From assembly GCF_014982805.1 (NCBI RefSeq), contig NZ_JADCKC010000002.1, forward strand, positions 124,001 through 188,000: a stretch of 64,000 nt of DNA, read 5' to 3'. This stretch comes from Gemmiger gallinarum. GTDB taxonomy: Bacteria; Bacillota; Clostridia; Oscillospirales; Ruminococcaceae. Below, in pieces: positions 34,088 through 41,679 of this stretch. Numbering within the stretch: the stretch's first letter is position 1; each line of letters opens with the position of its first letter. The position numbers and the translations under genes are program-made. Under the pieces are notes generated by a model, which was not told where the DNA came from, ran no database searches, and saw only the letters and a program-made list of their open reading frames with translations.

Positions 34088-34954
34088 TCATTCGTCGTGG
34101 GAAAAGTCCCCGGCGTGGTCGGCAAAGAATTGCTGATAGACCCGCACGTTTTCCAGCTCGGTCCAGGGACGGGGCCGGGGCGGGTCGGCGTCCAGGTCGT
34201 AGATCCTGGCGCCCCGCATGGCCAGCAGAAAGGGCGAGTGGGTGGCGATGACGAACTGGCAGCCGTAGAACCGGGCCGATTCCAGCAAAAAATCCGCCAG
34301 CTCCAGCTGCCGCGCCGGAGAGAGGCTGTTTTCCGGCTCGTCCAGAAGATACAGGGCGTCGCAGGTGATCTTCCGGGTGAAATAGAGAAAGGCGCTCTCC
34401 CCGTTGGAACGGGTGCGCACATTATCCATCAGCCTGCCCCGCACAAACCGGGACTGGCTTTCCCGCCGGGCGGCGTTGATGGTTTTGAGGCGCTCGTAGT
34501 CCTCCAGAGATTCCAGCTTGAAGTCGGCGTACTTGGCATCCAGATACTGGCCGAACAGCTCCTCCCGCTTGCGGTCGATGCCGTCGTTCAGGCTGCGCAG
34601 GTCCAGCATCCAGGCAAAAACGTCGTCGCTGGTGATGATGCGGCTGCCTTTGGGCGGGCAGGCGTCATCCGCGCTGCACAGGCGCAGGTAGTCGGGGAAA
34701 AAGCCGGTTTTGTTGAAGGGGGCGTCCCGTTCCAGTTCCAGCTTTTCCGCCATGACGTTGAGGGCGGTGCTCTTGCCTGAGCCGTTGCCGCCATACAGGA
34801 TGGTCACCGGTTCAAGCTCCAGCTGGTGCAGTCCCCGGGGCGCCAGCACCTGAAAGGGATAGTAACTGTCGTAGCAGGTGCGGCGCAGGCCGGCAAAAAA
34901 ACGCCATTCGGCATCGGCATCGGGAAACCGGAACCGGGAAAGGTAGGTTTTCAT
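34088..34954 (-). CDS. AAA-family ATPase (ABC/OLD-like, stand-alone)
   Basis: 288 aa from the ATG at 34954 (MKTYLSRFRF), with AAGGAGG 11 nt upstream; the ATG at 34978 would sit upstream of that site. Walker A is GGNGSGKST and Walker B is LYLLDEPENSLSP, followed by a His switch ATHSPFLLAM. The N-terminus ends in LELEPVTILYGGNG, as in COG3910-type predicted ATPases. There is no coiled-coil hook or TOPRIM nuclease, so it is not a full OLD protein. Its partner may be the downstream pentapeptide-repeat protein. Biological role unknown. Confidence 0.85.
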   Translation of the reverse strand: MKTYLSRFRFPDADAEWRFFAGLRRTCYDSYYPFQVLAPRGLHQLELEPVTILYGGNGSGKSTALNVMAEKLELERDAPFNKTGFFPDYLRLCSADDACPPKGSRIITSDDVFAWMLDLRSLNDGIDRKREELFGQYLDAKYADFKLESLEDYERLKTINAARRESQSRFVRGRLMDNVRTRSNGESAFLYFTRKITCDALYLLDEPENSLSPARQLELADFLLESARFYGCQFVIATHSPFLLAMRGARIYDLDADPPRPRPWTELENVRVYQQFFADHAGDFSHDE

Positions 34955-35068
34955 GGTCCGGTTGTCCTCCTTGGGCATAATTTCCACCCGTTTTTTCGGG
35001 CAGGGATTCTTGACAGGGGCGGACGCCCCGCCTTACTATTAGTTTGAAGCGCTGCCGGCATCGGCGGC

Positions 35069-35923
35069 TCAGCGGCTGCCGTAGTGGGGCGCCGGAGCAT
35101 ACCACTGGAAGATGACCGCGTCATAGCCCGCTTCCAGCTTGGCGGTGTCGTATTCCGGCAGGGCGGTCCAGTTGACCATCATGGCCCCCAGAGCCGCATT
35201 GAGCCGGATGACCCAGTTGCGGGGCGCGGGACACCAGGCAATGAAGTCCGGCCGTCCCAGGAAGTTGCCCAGGCAGTGGGACATCACAAAGGCGGGAAGC
35301 GCCTTGGCCCCGCTGGAGCGGAAGCCTTTGCTACAGTCGGCCAGCTGGCCCCGCAGCACCCCGGGGGCGAACTTGCGCACTCGCTGCACAATGCGGGGGT
35401 CAAAGCTTTCGATGCACCAGGGACCGTCATAGCCGTCCAGCGCATCCAGAACGGCATGGCAGAGGGCGTTGAGATAGTCGCCCTTGTACTCCGCCCGGCT
35501 CTTGATCTCCACGATCAGCGGCACCCGGCCGCCCACCGTGCGCAGCACGTCGGCAAAGAGGGGCGGGTGGTATTGGGTGCCTGCCAGAGACATAGACGAG
35601 ACCTGCTCCCAGGAAAAGTCCCGCACCCAGCCGTGCGTGCCGGTCATCCGGTCCAGGGTATCGTCGTGAAAGACGATGAGTTTGCGGTCACCGGTGAACT
35701 GCACATCCAGCTCAATGCCGTATCCGGCGGAAACTGCCGCCTCAAAGGCAGGAAGGCTGTTTTCCGGGATGGACTGGTCCGGGGTGAAAAGCCCCCGATG
35801 GGCATAGTTGCGCCCCGCAAAAGGCTGGCGCAGCGCCCTGCGGCCAAAGGCCGGGCAGACAAGAAACAGCGTCAGCAGGCAAAATACCGCCGCCAGAATC
35901 AACAGCATCCAGACGATCCACAT
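35069..35923 (-). CDS. Membrane-anchored glycerophosphodiester phosphodiesterase
   Basis: 284 aa from the ATG at 35923, with AAGGAGG upstream. A single N-terminal membrane helix (IVWMLLILAAVFCLLTLFLV) precedes the GDPD TIM barrel. Catalytic-site elements: YAHRGLFTPDQSIPENSLPAFEAAVSAG, ELDVQFTGDRKLIVFHDDTLDRMTG and LIVEIKS. The protein would hydrolyse glycerophosphodiesters or lipoteichoic-acid-type glycerol phosphates at the outer face of the membrane. It is divergent from the response regulator gene. Confidence 0.9.
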   Translation of the reverse strand: MWIVWMLLILAAVFCLLTLFLVCPAFGRRALRQPFAGRNYAHRGLFTPDQSIPENSLPAFEAAVSAGYGIELDVQFTGDRKLIVFHDDTLDRMTGTHGWVRDFSWEQVSSMSLAGTQYHPPLFADVLRTVGGRVPLIVEIKSRAEYKGDYLNALCHAVLDALDGYDGPWCIESFDPRIVQRVRKFAPGVLRGQLADCSKGFRSSGAKALPAFVMSHCLGNFLGRPDFIAWCPAPRNWVIRLNAALGAMMVNWTALPEYDTAKLEAGYDAVIFQWYAPAPHYGSR

Positions 35924-36246
35924 GGACTTTCTCTGCCTCCTTCATCCCGTTTGCCATAATCCTCTATTATTTTTATTTTAGCGCAAAGCCGGGCTGCTGG
36001 CAACCACGCCGCCGCTCTGTCACATAGATGAAAATTGTGAAAAGTTTTCAGAAACATTTCACAAAACGGCCATACCTGACCGCTAATATAGTAGCATGAA
36101 CACTTGGGGGAGAGTTTGTTCGATCCCATTTTTTCGCGGTTTGACCGAAGCAAAGCGCTCCGGCCTTTGCCCCGGGGACAGGCCCGGTGCGGCTGCGGAG
36201 TTCCGGTTGCAGCCTTGTGTGTTTCTTCCCGTAAGGAGGGGTTTTT
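35924..36246. promoter_or_regulatory. Shared intergenic region between GDPD and the two-component system, with an inverted repeat
   Basis: No gene in these 323 bp. The inverted repeat TTGTGAAA (36035-36042) and TTTCACAA (36058-36065) is separated by 15 nt, and a smaller palindrome TGAAAAGTTTTCA (36038-36050) overlaps the left arm. A possible -10 TATAGT lies at 36087-36092, with no clear -35. The repeat is suitably placed to act as an operator for the response regulator or for the divergent gene; this is inference. Confidence 0.4.
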
Positions 36247-36930
36247 ATGGCAAAGATACTGATTGTGGACGACGAACCTCGGATTCGCGATCTGATCCGG
36301 GAACATCTGCAGCATGCCGGCTTTACCTGCCTGGAGGCGGGCGATGGTACCGCGGCACTCTCCACCCTTGCGGGGGAGAGTGTGGATCTGGTGATCCTGG
36401 ACATCATGATGCCCTTCATGGACGGCATGACCTGCCTGCGGGAAATGCGTACCCGCAAAATCATGACCCCTGTCATCATGCTCACCGCCCGCAGCGAGGA
36501 ATACGACAAGCTGGCCGGGCTGGAAAGCGGTGCCGATGACTATGTGGTCAAGCCTTTCTCCCCCCGGGAACTGGTGGCCCGGGTCAAGGCAGTGCTTTCC
36601 CGCACCATGCCCAAGACCGAGGATACCGGCTCGGTATACAGCTTCGGCGACCTGTGCATCGACACTGCCAGCCACACCGTCCGGGTAGAAGGGCAGGAAG
36701 CCTCGCTGACGCCCAAAGAGTTCGATCTTCTGGTCTTTCTGGTCAGCAACAAGGGCATTGCCCTCTCCCGGGAGAAGATCCTCCAGAAAGTCTGGAACTA
36801 CGACTACTACGGCGAGGACCGCACAGTAGATACCCATATCAAAATGCTGCGCAGCCATCTGGGCAAATGCCGCAGCTATATTGTGACCGTGTGGGGCATC
36901 GGGTATAAGTTCGACCCTGATACCCTGTAA
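36247..36930 (+). CDS. OmpR/PhoB-family response regulator
   Basis: 227 aa from the ATG at 36247, after AAGGAGGGG. The receiver domain has D8/D9 and phospho-acceptor D52 in VILDIMMP, plus T in MLTARS and K in YVVKPFS. The winged-helix output domain follows (SLTPKEFDLLVFLVSNKGIALSREKILQKVWNYDYYGEDRTVDTHIKMLRSHL). First gene of a two-gene operon with its sensor kinase (21-bp gap). Target genes are unknown; the adjacent lipoprotein gene is a candidate. Confidence 0.95.
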   Translation: MAKILIVDDEPRIRDLIREHLQHAGFTCLEAGDGTAALSTLAGESVDLVILDIMMPFMDGMTCLREMRTRKIMTPVIMLTARSEEYDKLAGLESGADDYVVKPFSPRELVARVKAVLSRTMPKTEDTGSVYSFGDLCIDTASHTVRVEGQEASLTPKEFDLLVFLVSNKGIALSREKILQKVWNYDYYGEDRTVDTHIKMLRSHLGKCRSYIVTVWGIGYKFDPDTL

Positions 36931-36951
36931 CGGCCGGGAGGCGTATTTTCC

Positions 36952-38493
36952 TTGAATCTGCCACGACTGAAACCCCGGCAGCCCCAGACCCCCCGCCAGG
37001 GCAACATTTTGCTGGGCGTACAGGGGCAGCTGATCGTATTTTTGGGCGGCATCACTCTGGTGACGCTCTTGCTGGTGTGGGTGCTTATCACCTATTTTCT
37101 GCAGCCGCAGTACAACCGCACCATCCGCACCAATCTGGAGACCCGCCTGCAGGATATCACCGCCCGCATCGACGCAGCAGACGCCCCCCTCATCTCCCGG
37201 GATCTGTGGCACGTCATTCCCAATACCGATTTTTTCCAGGACCTGGCAGATGCCATCGAAAGTGGTGACCTCAATCTTGCCAACTGCTGCGTCGACATCA
37301 GCGACCACACCTACCGAAACATCGTCTACATTGAAAGCCTCTACCCCTGCGTCCTCCACGAAAGCATGGGCAGCCTGAGCGGCTCGGTGGACACCACCAG
37401 CGACACCCCCCTGGCCATCCAGCTGCGCAAGGAGGTATTCAGCAAAGGGGAGCTTTACGAGATTGTGGAGTCGGGCAGCAACCGCCAGATGGTGGTGGGC
37501 GGCCTCTCCTCCGACGGCAGCTACGCCATTATTGTGTCGGCCAGTGTCGCCCAGATCGAGACGGCCGCCGGGGTTTTGGGCAAGATGCTGCCCCCCATCG
37601 GCCTGGCCATTCTGGCTCTGGACATTCTGTTTGCCATTTTCTTCAGCCGGTGGTTCACCGCCCCCGTGCGCAAACTGTCTGAGGGCGCCCGGGAAATGGC
37701 CGACGGCAACTATGACGTTCACGTGGATGTCCGCCGCCGGGACGAGCTGGGCCTGCTGGCACTGGAATTCAACCGCATGGCCTCGGAGGTCAAGCGCTCG
37801 GCCCAGCTGGAACGGGACATCCTGGCCAACGTCAGCCACGACCTGCGCACCCCCCTCACCCTCATCAAGGGCTACGCCGAGACGGTGCGGGACATCACCG
37901 GCAACAACGCCGACCAGCGCACCGAACAGTGCAACATCATCGTGGACGAGACCGACCGTCTGTCCGGGCTGGTCAACAGCGTCATGGAGCTGAGCAAGGT
38001 GTCCAGCGGCGCCGAAAAGCCCAATCTGGTCACCTTCGACATGAGCCAGCTCTGCTTTGAGGTAGCGGGCCGTTACGACGCCGTCTGCGACCAGAACGGC
38101 TGGACTCTCCAGCTGGAGGCCGACCATGAGTGCATCGTCCAGGCCGACCCCGGCATGATGGAACGGGTGCTGCACAATCTTTTGGGCAACGCCACCCATC
38201 ACATGGGTCCCGACGGCGTTTTTATCCTGCGCTGCATCCCCACCGCCGACGGCACCTGCCGGGTGGAGGTCCAGGACCACGGTCCCGGCATCCTGCCGGA
38301 GGACCTGCCCCATGTCTTTGACCGGTACTATCGCTCCCGCAAGGACCAGGGCAAGGTGGGCTCGGGCCTCGGCCTTTCCATCACCAAGGCCATTTTGCAG
38401 CAGCACGGCTTCTCCTTCGGTGTCAGCAGTACCCCCGGCCACGGCGCCACCTTCTGGTTTGAAATGCGGGATACCCGGCCTACAGCCTCCTGA
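36952..38493 (+). CDS. Sensor histidine kinase (two-TM, HAMP)
   Basis: 513 aa. The TTG start at 36952 has GGGAGG 10 nt upstream and no competing ATG. Two membrane helices (about 24-46 and 214-232) enclose an extracytoplasmic sensor domain of roughly 165 residues. A HAMP domain follows (RWFTAPVRKLSEGAREMADGNYD). The HisKA box is NVSHDLRTPLTLIKGYAE with phospho-acceptor H296. The ATPase domain has the N box (LHNLLGNATHH, with the usual second Asn replaced), G1 DHGPGI and G2 GSGLGLSITK. The N-terminal cytoplasmic stretch is basic and Pro-rich. Signal unknown; an envelope stimulus is likely. Confidence 0.93.
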   Translation: MNLPRLKPRQPQTPRQGNILLGVQGQLIVFLGGITLVTLLLVWVLITYFLQPQYNRTIRTNLETRLQDITARIDAADAPLISRDLWHVIPNTDFFQDLADAIESGDLNLANCCVDISDHTYRNIVYIESLYPCVLHESMGSLSGSVDTTSDTPLAIQLRKEVFSKGELYEIVESGSNRQMVVGGLSSDGSYAIIVSASVAQIETAAGVLGKMLPPIGLAILALDILFAIFFSRWFTAPVRKLSEGAREMADGNYDVHVDVRRRDELGLLALEFNRMASEVKRSAQLERDILANVSHDLRTPLTLIKGYAETVRDITGNNADQRTEQCNIIVDETDRLSGLVNSVMELSKVSSGAEKPNLVTFDMSQLCFEVAGRYDAVCDQNGWTLQLEADHECIVQADPGMMERVLHNLLGNATHHMGPDGVFILRCIPTADGTCRVEVQDHGPGILPEDLPHVFDRYYRSRKDQGKVGSGLGLSITKAILQQHGFSFGVSSTPGHGATFWFEMRDTRPTAS

Positions 38494-38643
38494 ACCGTCC
38501 GGCCCGGTTTATCCCCGTCATTTGTATCACTCACAGCCCGGGTGCTCCCTTGCCAAACAACGGCTTCGTCTTCCCTTCCCTGTTGGACGATCCCCCTTTT
38601 GGCCATCGGCCCCAGCCTGCGAAAGAAAGGCTGGAAACAGCAT

Positions 38644-39588
38644 ATGTCAAAACTGCCCCTTGCGTCCGCCCTCTGCGCCCTGTCGCTGCTGGCGGGCTGC
38701 TATGCACAACCTTCCGAAGAAACTGCCGCCATTCTGGATGCGGTGAGCAGCGTCTCCGCCGAAGAGACCGACGGGGAGGATTCCTCCACCCCGGAGACCT
38801 CCTCCGTCGCCCCCACCCCCACGCCGGAGTCCCTCATGACCGAGGAGGAGGCCCTCACCGCCCTGAATACTTATCTGGACGGGCTGGACGGCCTTGTCTC
38901 GGTGAGCTGCGTGCGCATCTCAGACGGCTATACCTTTGAGTACAATGCCGACTGCGAATACTATGCCGCCAGCCTGCTCAAGGCGCCCTATGCCCTCTGG
39001 CTGGCCGAACGGGCCGACGCCGGGGAGGTGGACCTGTCCACTGTGGTGCCCGCCCAGAACAGTTCCCCCTCCCGCACCGCCATGGAGGCCATGATCAGCA
39101 TGATCTCCCTGAGCGACAACGACGCCGCCACCCAGCTCTACCGCATCTGGCCCGCCTACACCGAGAGCGATTTCTCCCAGTTCCTGCTGGACATGGGGGT
39201 GGACCGCCCCCTCAACGCCCTCAGCGATGAGACCAACATTCAGGGGGTCTTCACCTCCCGGGACTGCGCCAATATTCTGCTGGCGCTGTGGGACTACTTT
39301 GAGAGCGACGCCCCCAACGCGGCGGCCCTGAAGCAGGCCTTCCTCGATGCCGACCATCCCATGCTGGAGAGCGACTATCCCATGGCCAAAAAGTACGGCA
39401 GCTGGGAGTACGTCCTCCACGACATCGCCATCGTCTACGCCGACGAGCCCTACTGCATCGCCGTGCTCAGCGACTGGGGCAACGACAGCGAGGACTTTCC
39501 CGAGCCGGGTGCCAGCCGGATCACTGAGATCGGCAATTTGGCCGCCGACCTGATGACCTATGCCCCCATGCAGGACGTTGCCGCCTGA
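38644..39588 (+). CDS. Serine hydrolase lipoprotein, class A beta-lactamase-like
   Basis: 314 aa from the ATG at 38644, with AGAAAGG upstream. A lipobox LLAGC puts the lipidated Cys at position 19, followed by a Ser/Thr/Glu/Pro linker to about residue 60. The catalytic fold shows the SxxK motif SLLK (S110, K113), SDN (157-159) and a degenerate third motif KKYGSW in place of KTG. The class A Omega-loop Glu is not obvious. It may be a penicillin-interacting peptidase or esterase-like protein, not a true beta-lactamase. It lies 150 bp downstream of the kinase gene and may belong to its regulon. Confidence 0.82.
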   Translation: MSKLPLASALCALSLLAGCYAQPSEETAAILDAVSSVSAEETDGEDSSTPETSSVAPTPTPESLMTEEEALTALNTYLDGLDGLVSVSCVRISDGYTFEYNADCEYYAASLLKAPYALWLAERADAGEVDLSTVVPAQNSSPSRTAMEAMISMISLSDNDAATQLYRIWPAYTESDFSQFLLDMGVDRPLNALSDETNIQGVFTSRDCANILLALWDYFESDAPNAAALKQAFLDADHPMLESDYPMAKKYGSWEYVLHDIAIVYADEPYCIAVLSDWGNDSEDFPEPGASRITEIGNLAADLMTYAPMQDVAA

Positions 39589-39608
39589 CCACCCGTAACA
39601 TTAATTAC

Positions 39609-39653
39609 AAAAAGCCGCCGCAGGCTCCTTTCACAGAGTCTGCGGCGGCTTTT
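39609..39653. terminator. Bidirectional intrinsic terminator
   Basis: The stem AGCCGCCGCAG/CTGCGGCGGCT (39613-39623 with 39640-39650) is flanked by an A-run on the left and TTTT on the right. It can end both the plus-strand lipoprotein gene and the convergent cyclophilin gene. Confidence 0.85.
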
Positions 39654-39672
39654 GCTGCATCAGATGGAAAAA

Positions 39673-40146
39673 TCAGTCCACCACGCGGATGCTCTCGATG
39701 ACCACGGGCTTGGTGGGCTTGTCGTTCCAGTCGGTGGGCACGTTGGCGATCTCGTCCACCACCTCAATGCCGGAGACCACATGGCCGAAGGCCGCATAGT
39801 CACCGTCCAGATGGGGGGCGTCGGCGTGCATGATGAAGAACTGGCTGCCCGCCGAGTTGGGGTCCATGGCGCGGGCCATGCTGATGACGCCGCGGGTGTG
39901 CTTGATGGGGTTGTTGACGCCGTTGCGGGCGAACTCACCCTTGATGTGCCAGCCGGGGCCGCCGGTGCCGTTGCCCAGAGGGCAGCCGCCCTGGATCATG
40001 AAGCCGGGGATGACGCGATGGAAGGTCAGACCGTCATAGAACTTCTGGTTGACCAGCTTGAGGAAGTTTTCGCAGGTGATGGGAGCCGACTTGGGGTCCA
40101 GCTCCAGGTCGATGGTCTTGCCGTTCTGCATGGTGATGCGTACCAT
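39673..40146 (-). CDS. Cyclophilin-type peptidyl-prolyl cis-trans isomerase
   Basis: 157 aa from the ATG at 40146, preceded by AAAAGGAG. The cyclophilin signature is intact: FYDGLTFHRVIPGFMIQGGCPLGNGTGGPG with the catalytic-site FHRV and FMIQGG, then ISMARAMDPNSAGSQFFIM and AAFGHVVSGIEVVDEI. No signal peptide, so it is cytoplasmic. It is downstream of the phospholipase-like gene (69-bp gap) and may be read from it or from an unseen promoter. Confidence 0.95.
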   Translation of the reverse strand: MVRITMQNGKTIDLELDPKSAPITCENFLKLVNQKFYDGLTFHRVIPGFMIQGGCPLGNGTGGPGWHIKGEFARNGVNNPIKHTRGVISMARAMDPNSAGSQFFIMHADAPHLDGDYAAFGHVVSGIEVVDEIANVPTDWNDKPTKPVVIESIRVVD

Positions 40147-40215
40147 AGGTGTTCTCCTTTTTTGTGTGATACCGTTTGTCTATCTTACCCGTCACGCCGG
40201 TGGCGGACGCGGGTT

Positions 40216-41304
40216 TCATTGCTGCGGGCTGTCCTGGCCGGGTTGCCAGTCGGTCTGTTCCGCCTCCTGGGCCTCCCGGGCTGTCTCGGCAGGGCTGTCG
40301 GGCTGTTCCGTCTGCGCCGGTTGGGATACGGACGTGTCGGGTTCCGGCTGAGGCGCGGCGGCCTCCGCTGCTCTCCTGGCCGCTTCCTCTGCCTGGAGGC
40401 GGGCGGCCAGGGCGGGGTCGCTCTGGGGTGTGGGGCGGCCCTCGGTGTAGCTCATGCTGCCCAGCAGGCCGAAGAACTCCTCCCCGGTGATGCCCCGCAT
40501 CCAGTATTCCAGCGCCCCGGCCATAAAGATGCCGCTGCGCTTTTCCGCCTCCCGCAGCAGGGCAAAGGCGTTGCCCCTGCGCTGCTCCCCGGTAAAGGGG
40601 TCGGTCCACTGGTCGGGCAGGTCCTTGACCAGATGCCGCGGGGAGACATGCCCCGTGATAAAGCCCCTGCCGCCGAACATGGGTTCCACCAGGGTGAACA
40701 GCGCCTTCTTTACGCCGTAGCGGGAGGGAAAAATGCTGCGCAGGCGATAGATGTCCTCAAAGGCATCGGCCAGGTACTCGATGGGGATGTCCAGGCCGTA
40801 GGCGTCGGACAGGCAGTGGGCCAGCAGAGTGGTCACGTCGGCCAGCTCCTCCCCGTGCATGCGGGGGCTGGTGTCCTCCGCCGGGACAGTGGCGCTGCCG
40901 GTGTCCTCGGCGTGGAGGGTGGAGTCCAGAGCGATCTCAAAATAGCCGTGGCCGCCCGGCCCCGCGTAGGGCATGCCGGGCTGGCAGAGGGCACAGACAT
41001 AGGGATGCATGACCGTGTCGGTGCCGTAATGGGCAAGAAAGCCCAGAGCGTACTCCACCTGGGGCCGGGTGGAGACCCGTTTGACCAGGCTTTGCAGAAA
41101 GGCGCCGGTATTTTCCTCATGCATGCGGTTGCCCAGGCCGGGCAGATCGTAGCGGCGCTTGGCCGCGGATTTCCATACCTCAAAGCAGAACAGGGAATCC
41201 GGGCCGTTGGCACCGGCAGCAAAAGCTGCCGGGTACTGAATCCGATAATGAACCCCTTTTGCCGCGCGGTGTGCCGTGCGCACATGGGTATATCCTTCGG
41301 GCAT
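40216..41304 (-). CDS. Zinc-dependent phospholipase C family protein
   Basis: 362 aa from the ATG at 41304 (MPEGYTHVRTAHRA), with AAAGGACG upstream; the longer frame has no ribosome binding site. Metal-binding-type histidines occur in the family pattern: GYTHVRTAH, ANGPDSLF, HEENTGAFL, ALGFLAHYGTDTVMHPYV and HGYFEIALDSTLH. No signal peptide is seen, unlike secreted phospholipase C toxins, so it is probably cytoplasmic and of unknown substrate. The last ~80 residues are Ala/Glu/Gln/Pro-rich low complexity. It has its own promoter and a leader hairpin. Confidence 0.82.
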   Translation of the reverse strand: MPEGYTHVRTAHRAAKGVHYRIQYPAAFAAGANGPDSLFCFEVWKSAAKRRYDLPGLGNRMHEENTGAFLQSLVKRVSTRPQVEYALGFLAHYGTDTVMHPYVCALCQPGMPYAGPGGHGYFEIALDSTLHAEDTGSATVPAEDTSPRMHGEELADVTTLLAHCLSDAYGLDIPIEYLADAFEDIYRLRSIFPSRYGVKKALFTLVEPMFGGRGFITGHVSPRHLVKDLPDQWTDPFTGEQRRGNAFALLREAEKRSGIFMAGALEYWMRGITGEEFFGLLGSMSYTEGRPTPQSDPALAARLQAEEAARRAAEAAAPQPEPDTSVSQPAQTEQPDSPAETAREAQEAEQTDWQPGQDSPQQ

Positions 41305-41358
41305 TTTGGTTCCGTCCTTTTGGTGTCGTTGGGGCGGCGGGAGACTCTCCTGCCGCAC

Positions 41359-41395
41359 AAAAAGCCGCGTCCGGCGCAGTCACCGGGACGCGGCT
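41359..41395 (-). terminator. Terminator-like hairpin within the leader of the phospholipase-like gene
   Basis: A perfect 10-bp stem AGCCGCGTCC/GGACGCGGCT (41363-41372 with 41386-41395) is followed on the minus strand by TTTTT (41363-41359). It lies between the promoter at 41428-41456 and the start codon at 41304. It is therefore either an attenuator of that gene or a displaced terminator of the transporter gene ending at 41680. Confidence 0.65.
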
Positions 41396-41427
41396 GAAAC
41401 ATCGGTGGATTGCCGTGTCGCTCCCCT

Positions 41428-41456
41428 ATTTTACACGAAACGGGGCAAAGATGCAA
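41428..41456 (-). promoter_or_regulatory. Promoter of the phospholipase-like gene
   Basis: On the minus strand, TTGCAT (41456-41451), 17 nt, TAAAAT (41433-41428). The start codon is about 120 nt downstream. Confidence 0.65.
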
Positions 41457-41499
41457 ACCCGGCCCCGCCGGGAAATTCCGGAAGGAAAGCGTGAGTGAC

Positions 41500-41661
41500 A
41501 TAAGAAAACGAAGGTTCTGCAAGAACTGCTCTGCATCGCAAAATCGCTGCAAGGCGGCAGATGCAAGGCAGAGGGCCGTAGCGCTCCTTGGTGGAACGCA
41601 AGGCCCGATCACGCAGCAGATGCCGCCTTGCAGGCAGAATTTTGCGGCTTTGTTTTCTTAT
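41500..41661. repeat. 162-bp imperfect inverted-repeat element (MITE/REP-like or giant hairpin)
   Basis: Outer arms are ATAAGAAAAC (41500-41509) and GTTTTCTTAT (41652-41661), a perfect match. Nested arms are GCAAAAT (41538-41544) with ATTTTGC (41639-41645), and a 13-bp perfect CTGCAAGGCGGCA (41547-41559) with TGCCGCCTTGCAG (41621-41633). The centre has GGCC and GCGCTCC-type short palindromes. There is no reading frame. It sits 18 bp past the stop of the UMF1 transporter gene. It is a non-coding mobile-element-like repeat, or an unusually large bidirectional terminator; only one copy is in the window. Confidence 0.6.
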
Positions 41662-41679
41662 GGAACCGCGCAGAAAGCC

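Noticed and set aside
35010-35040. Promoter-like TTGACA followed by TACTAT-like sequence on the plus strand near 35010-35040
   Set aside because: No plus-strand gene follows for over 1.2 kb; the spacer is an extremely GC-rich palindrome, so chance resemblance is likely.
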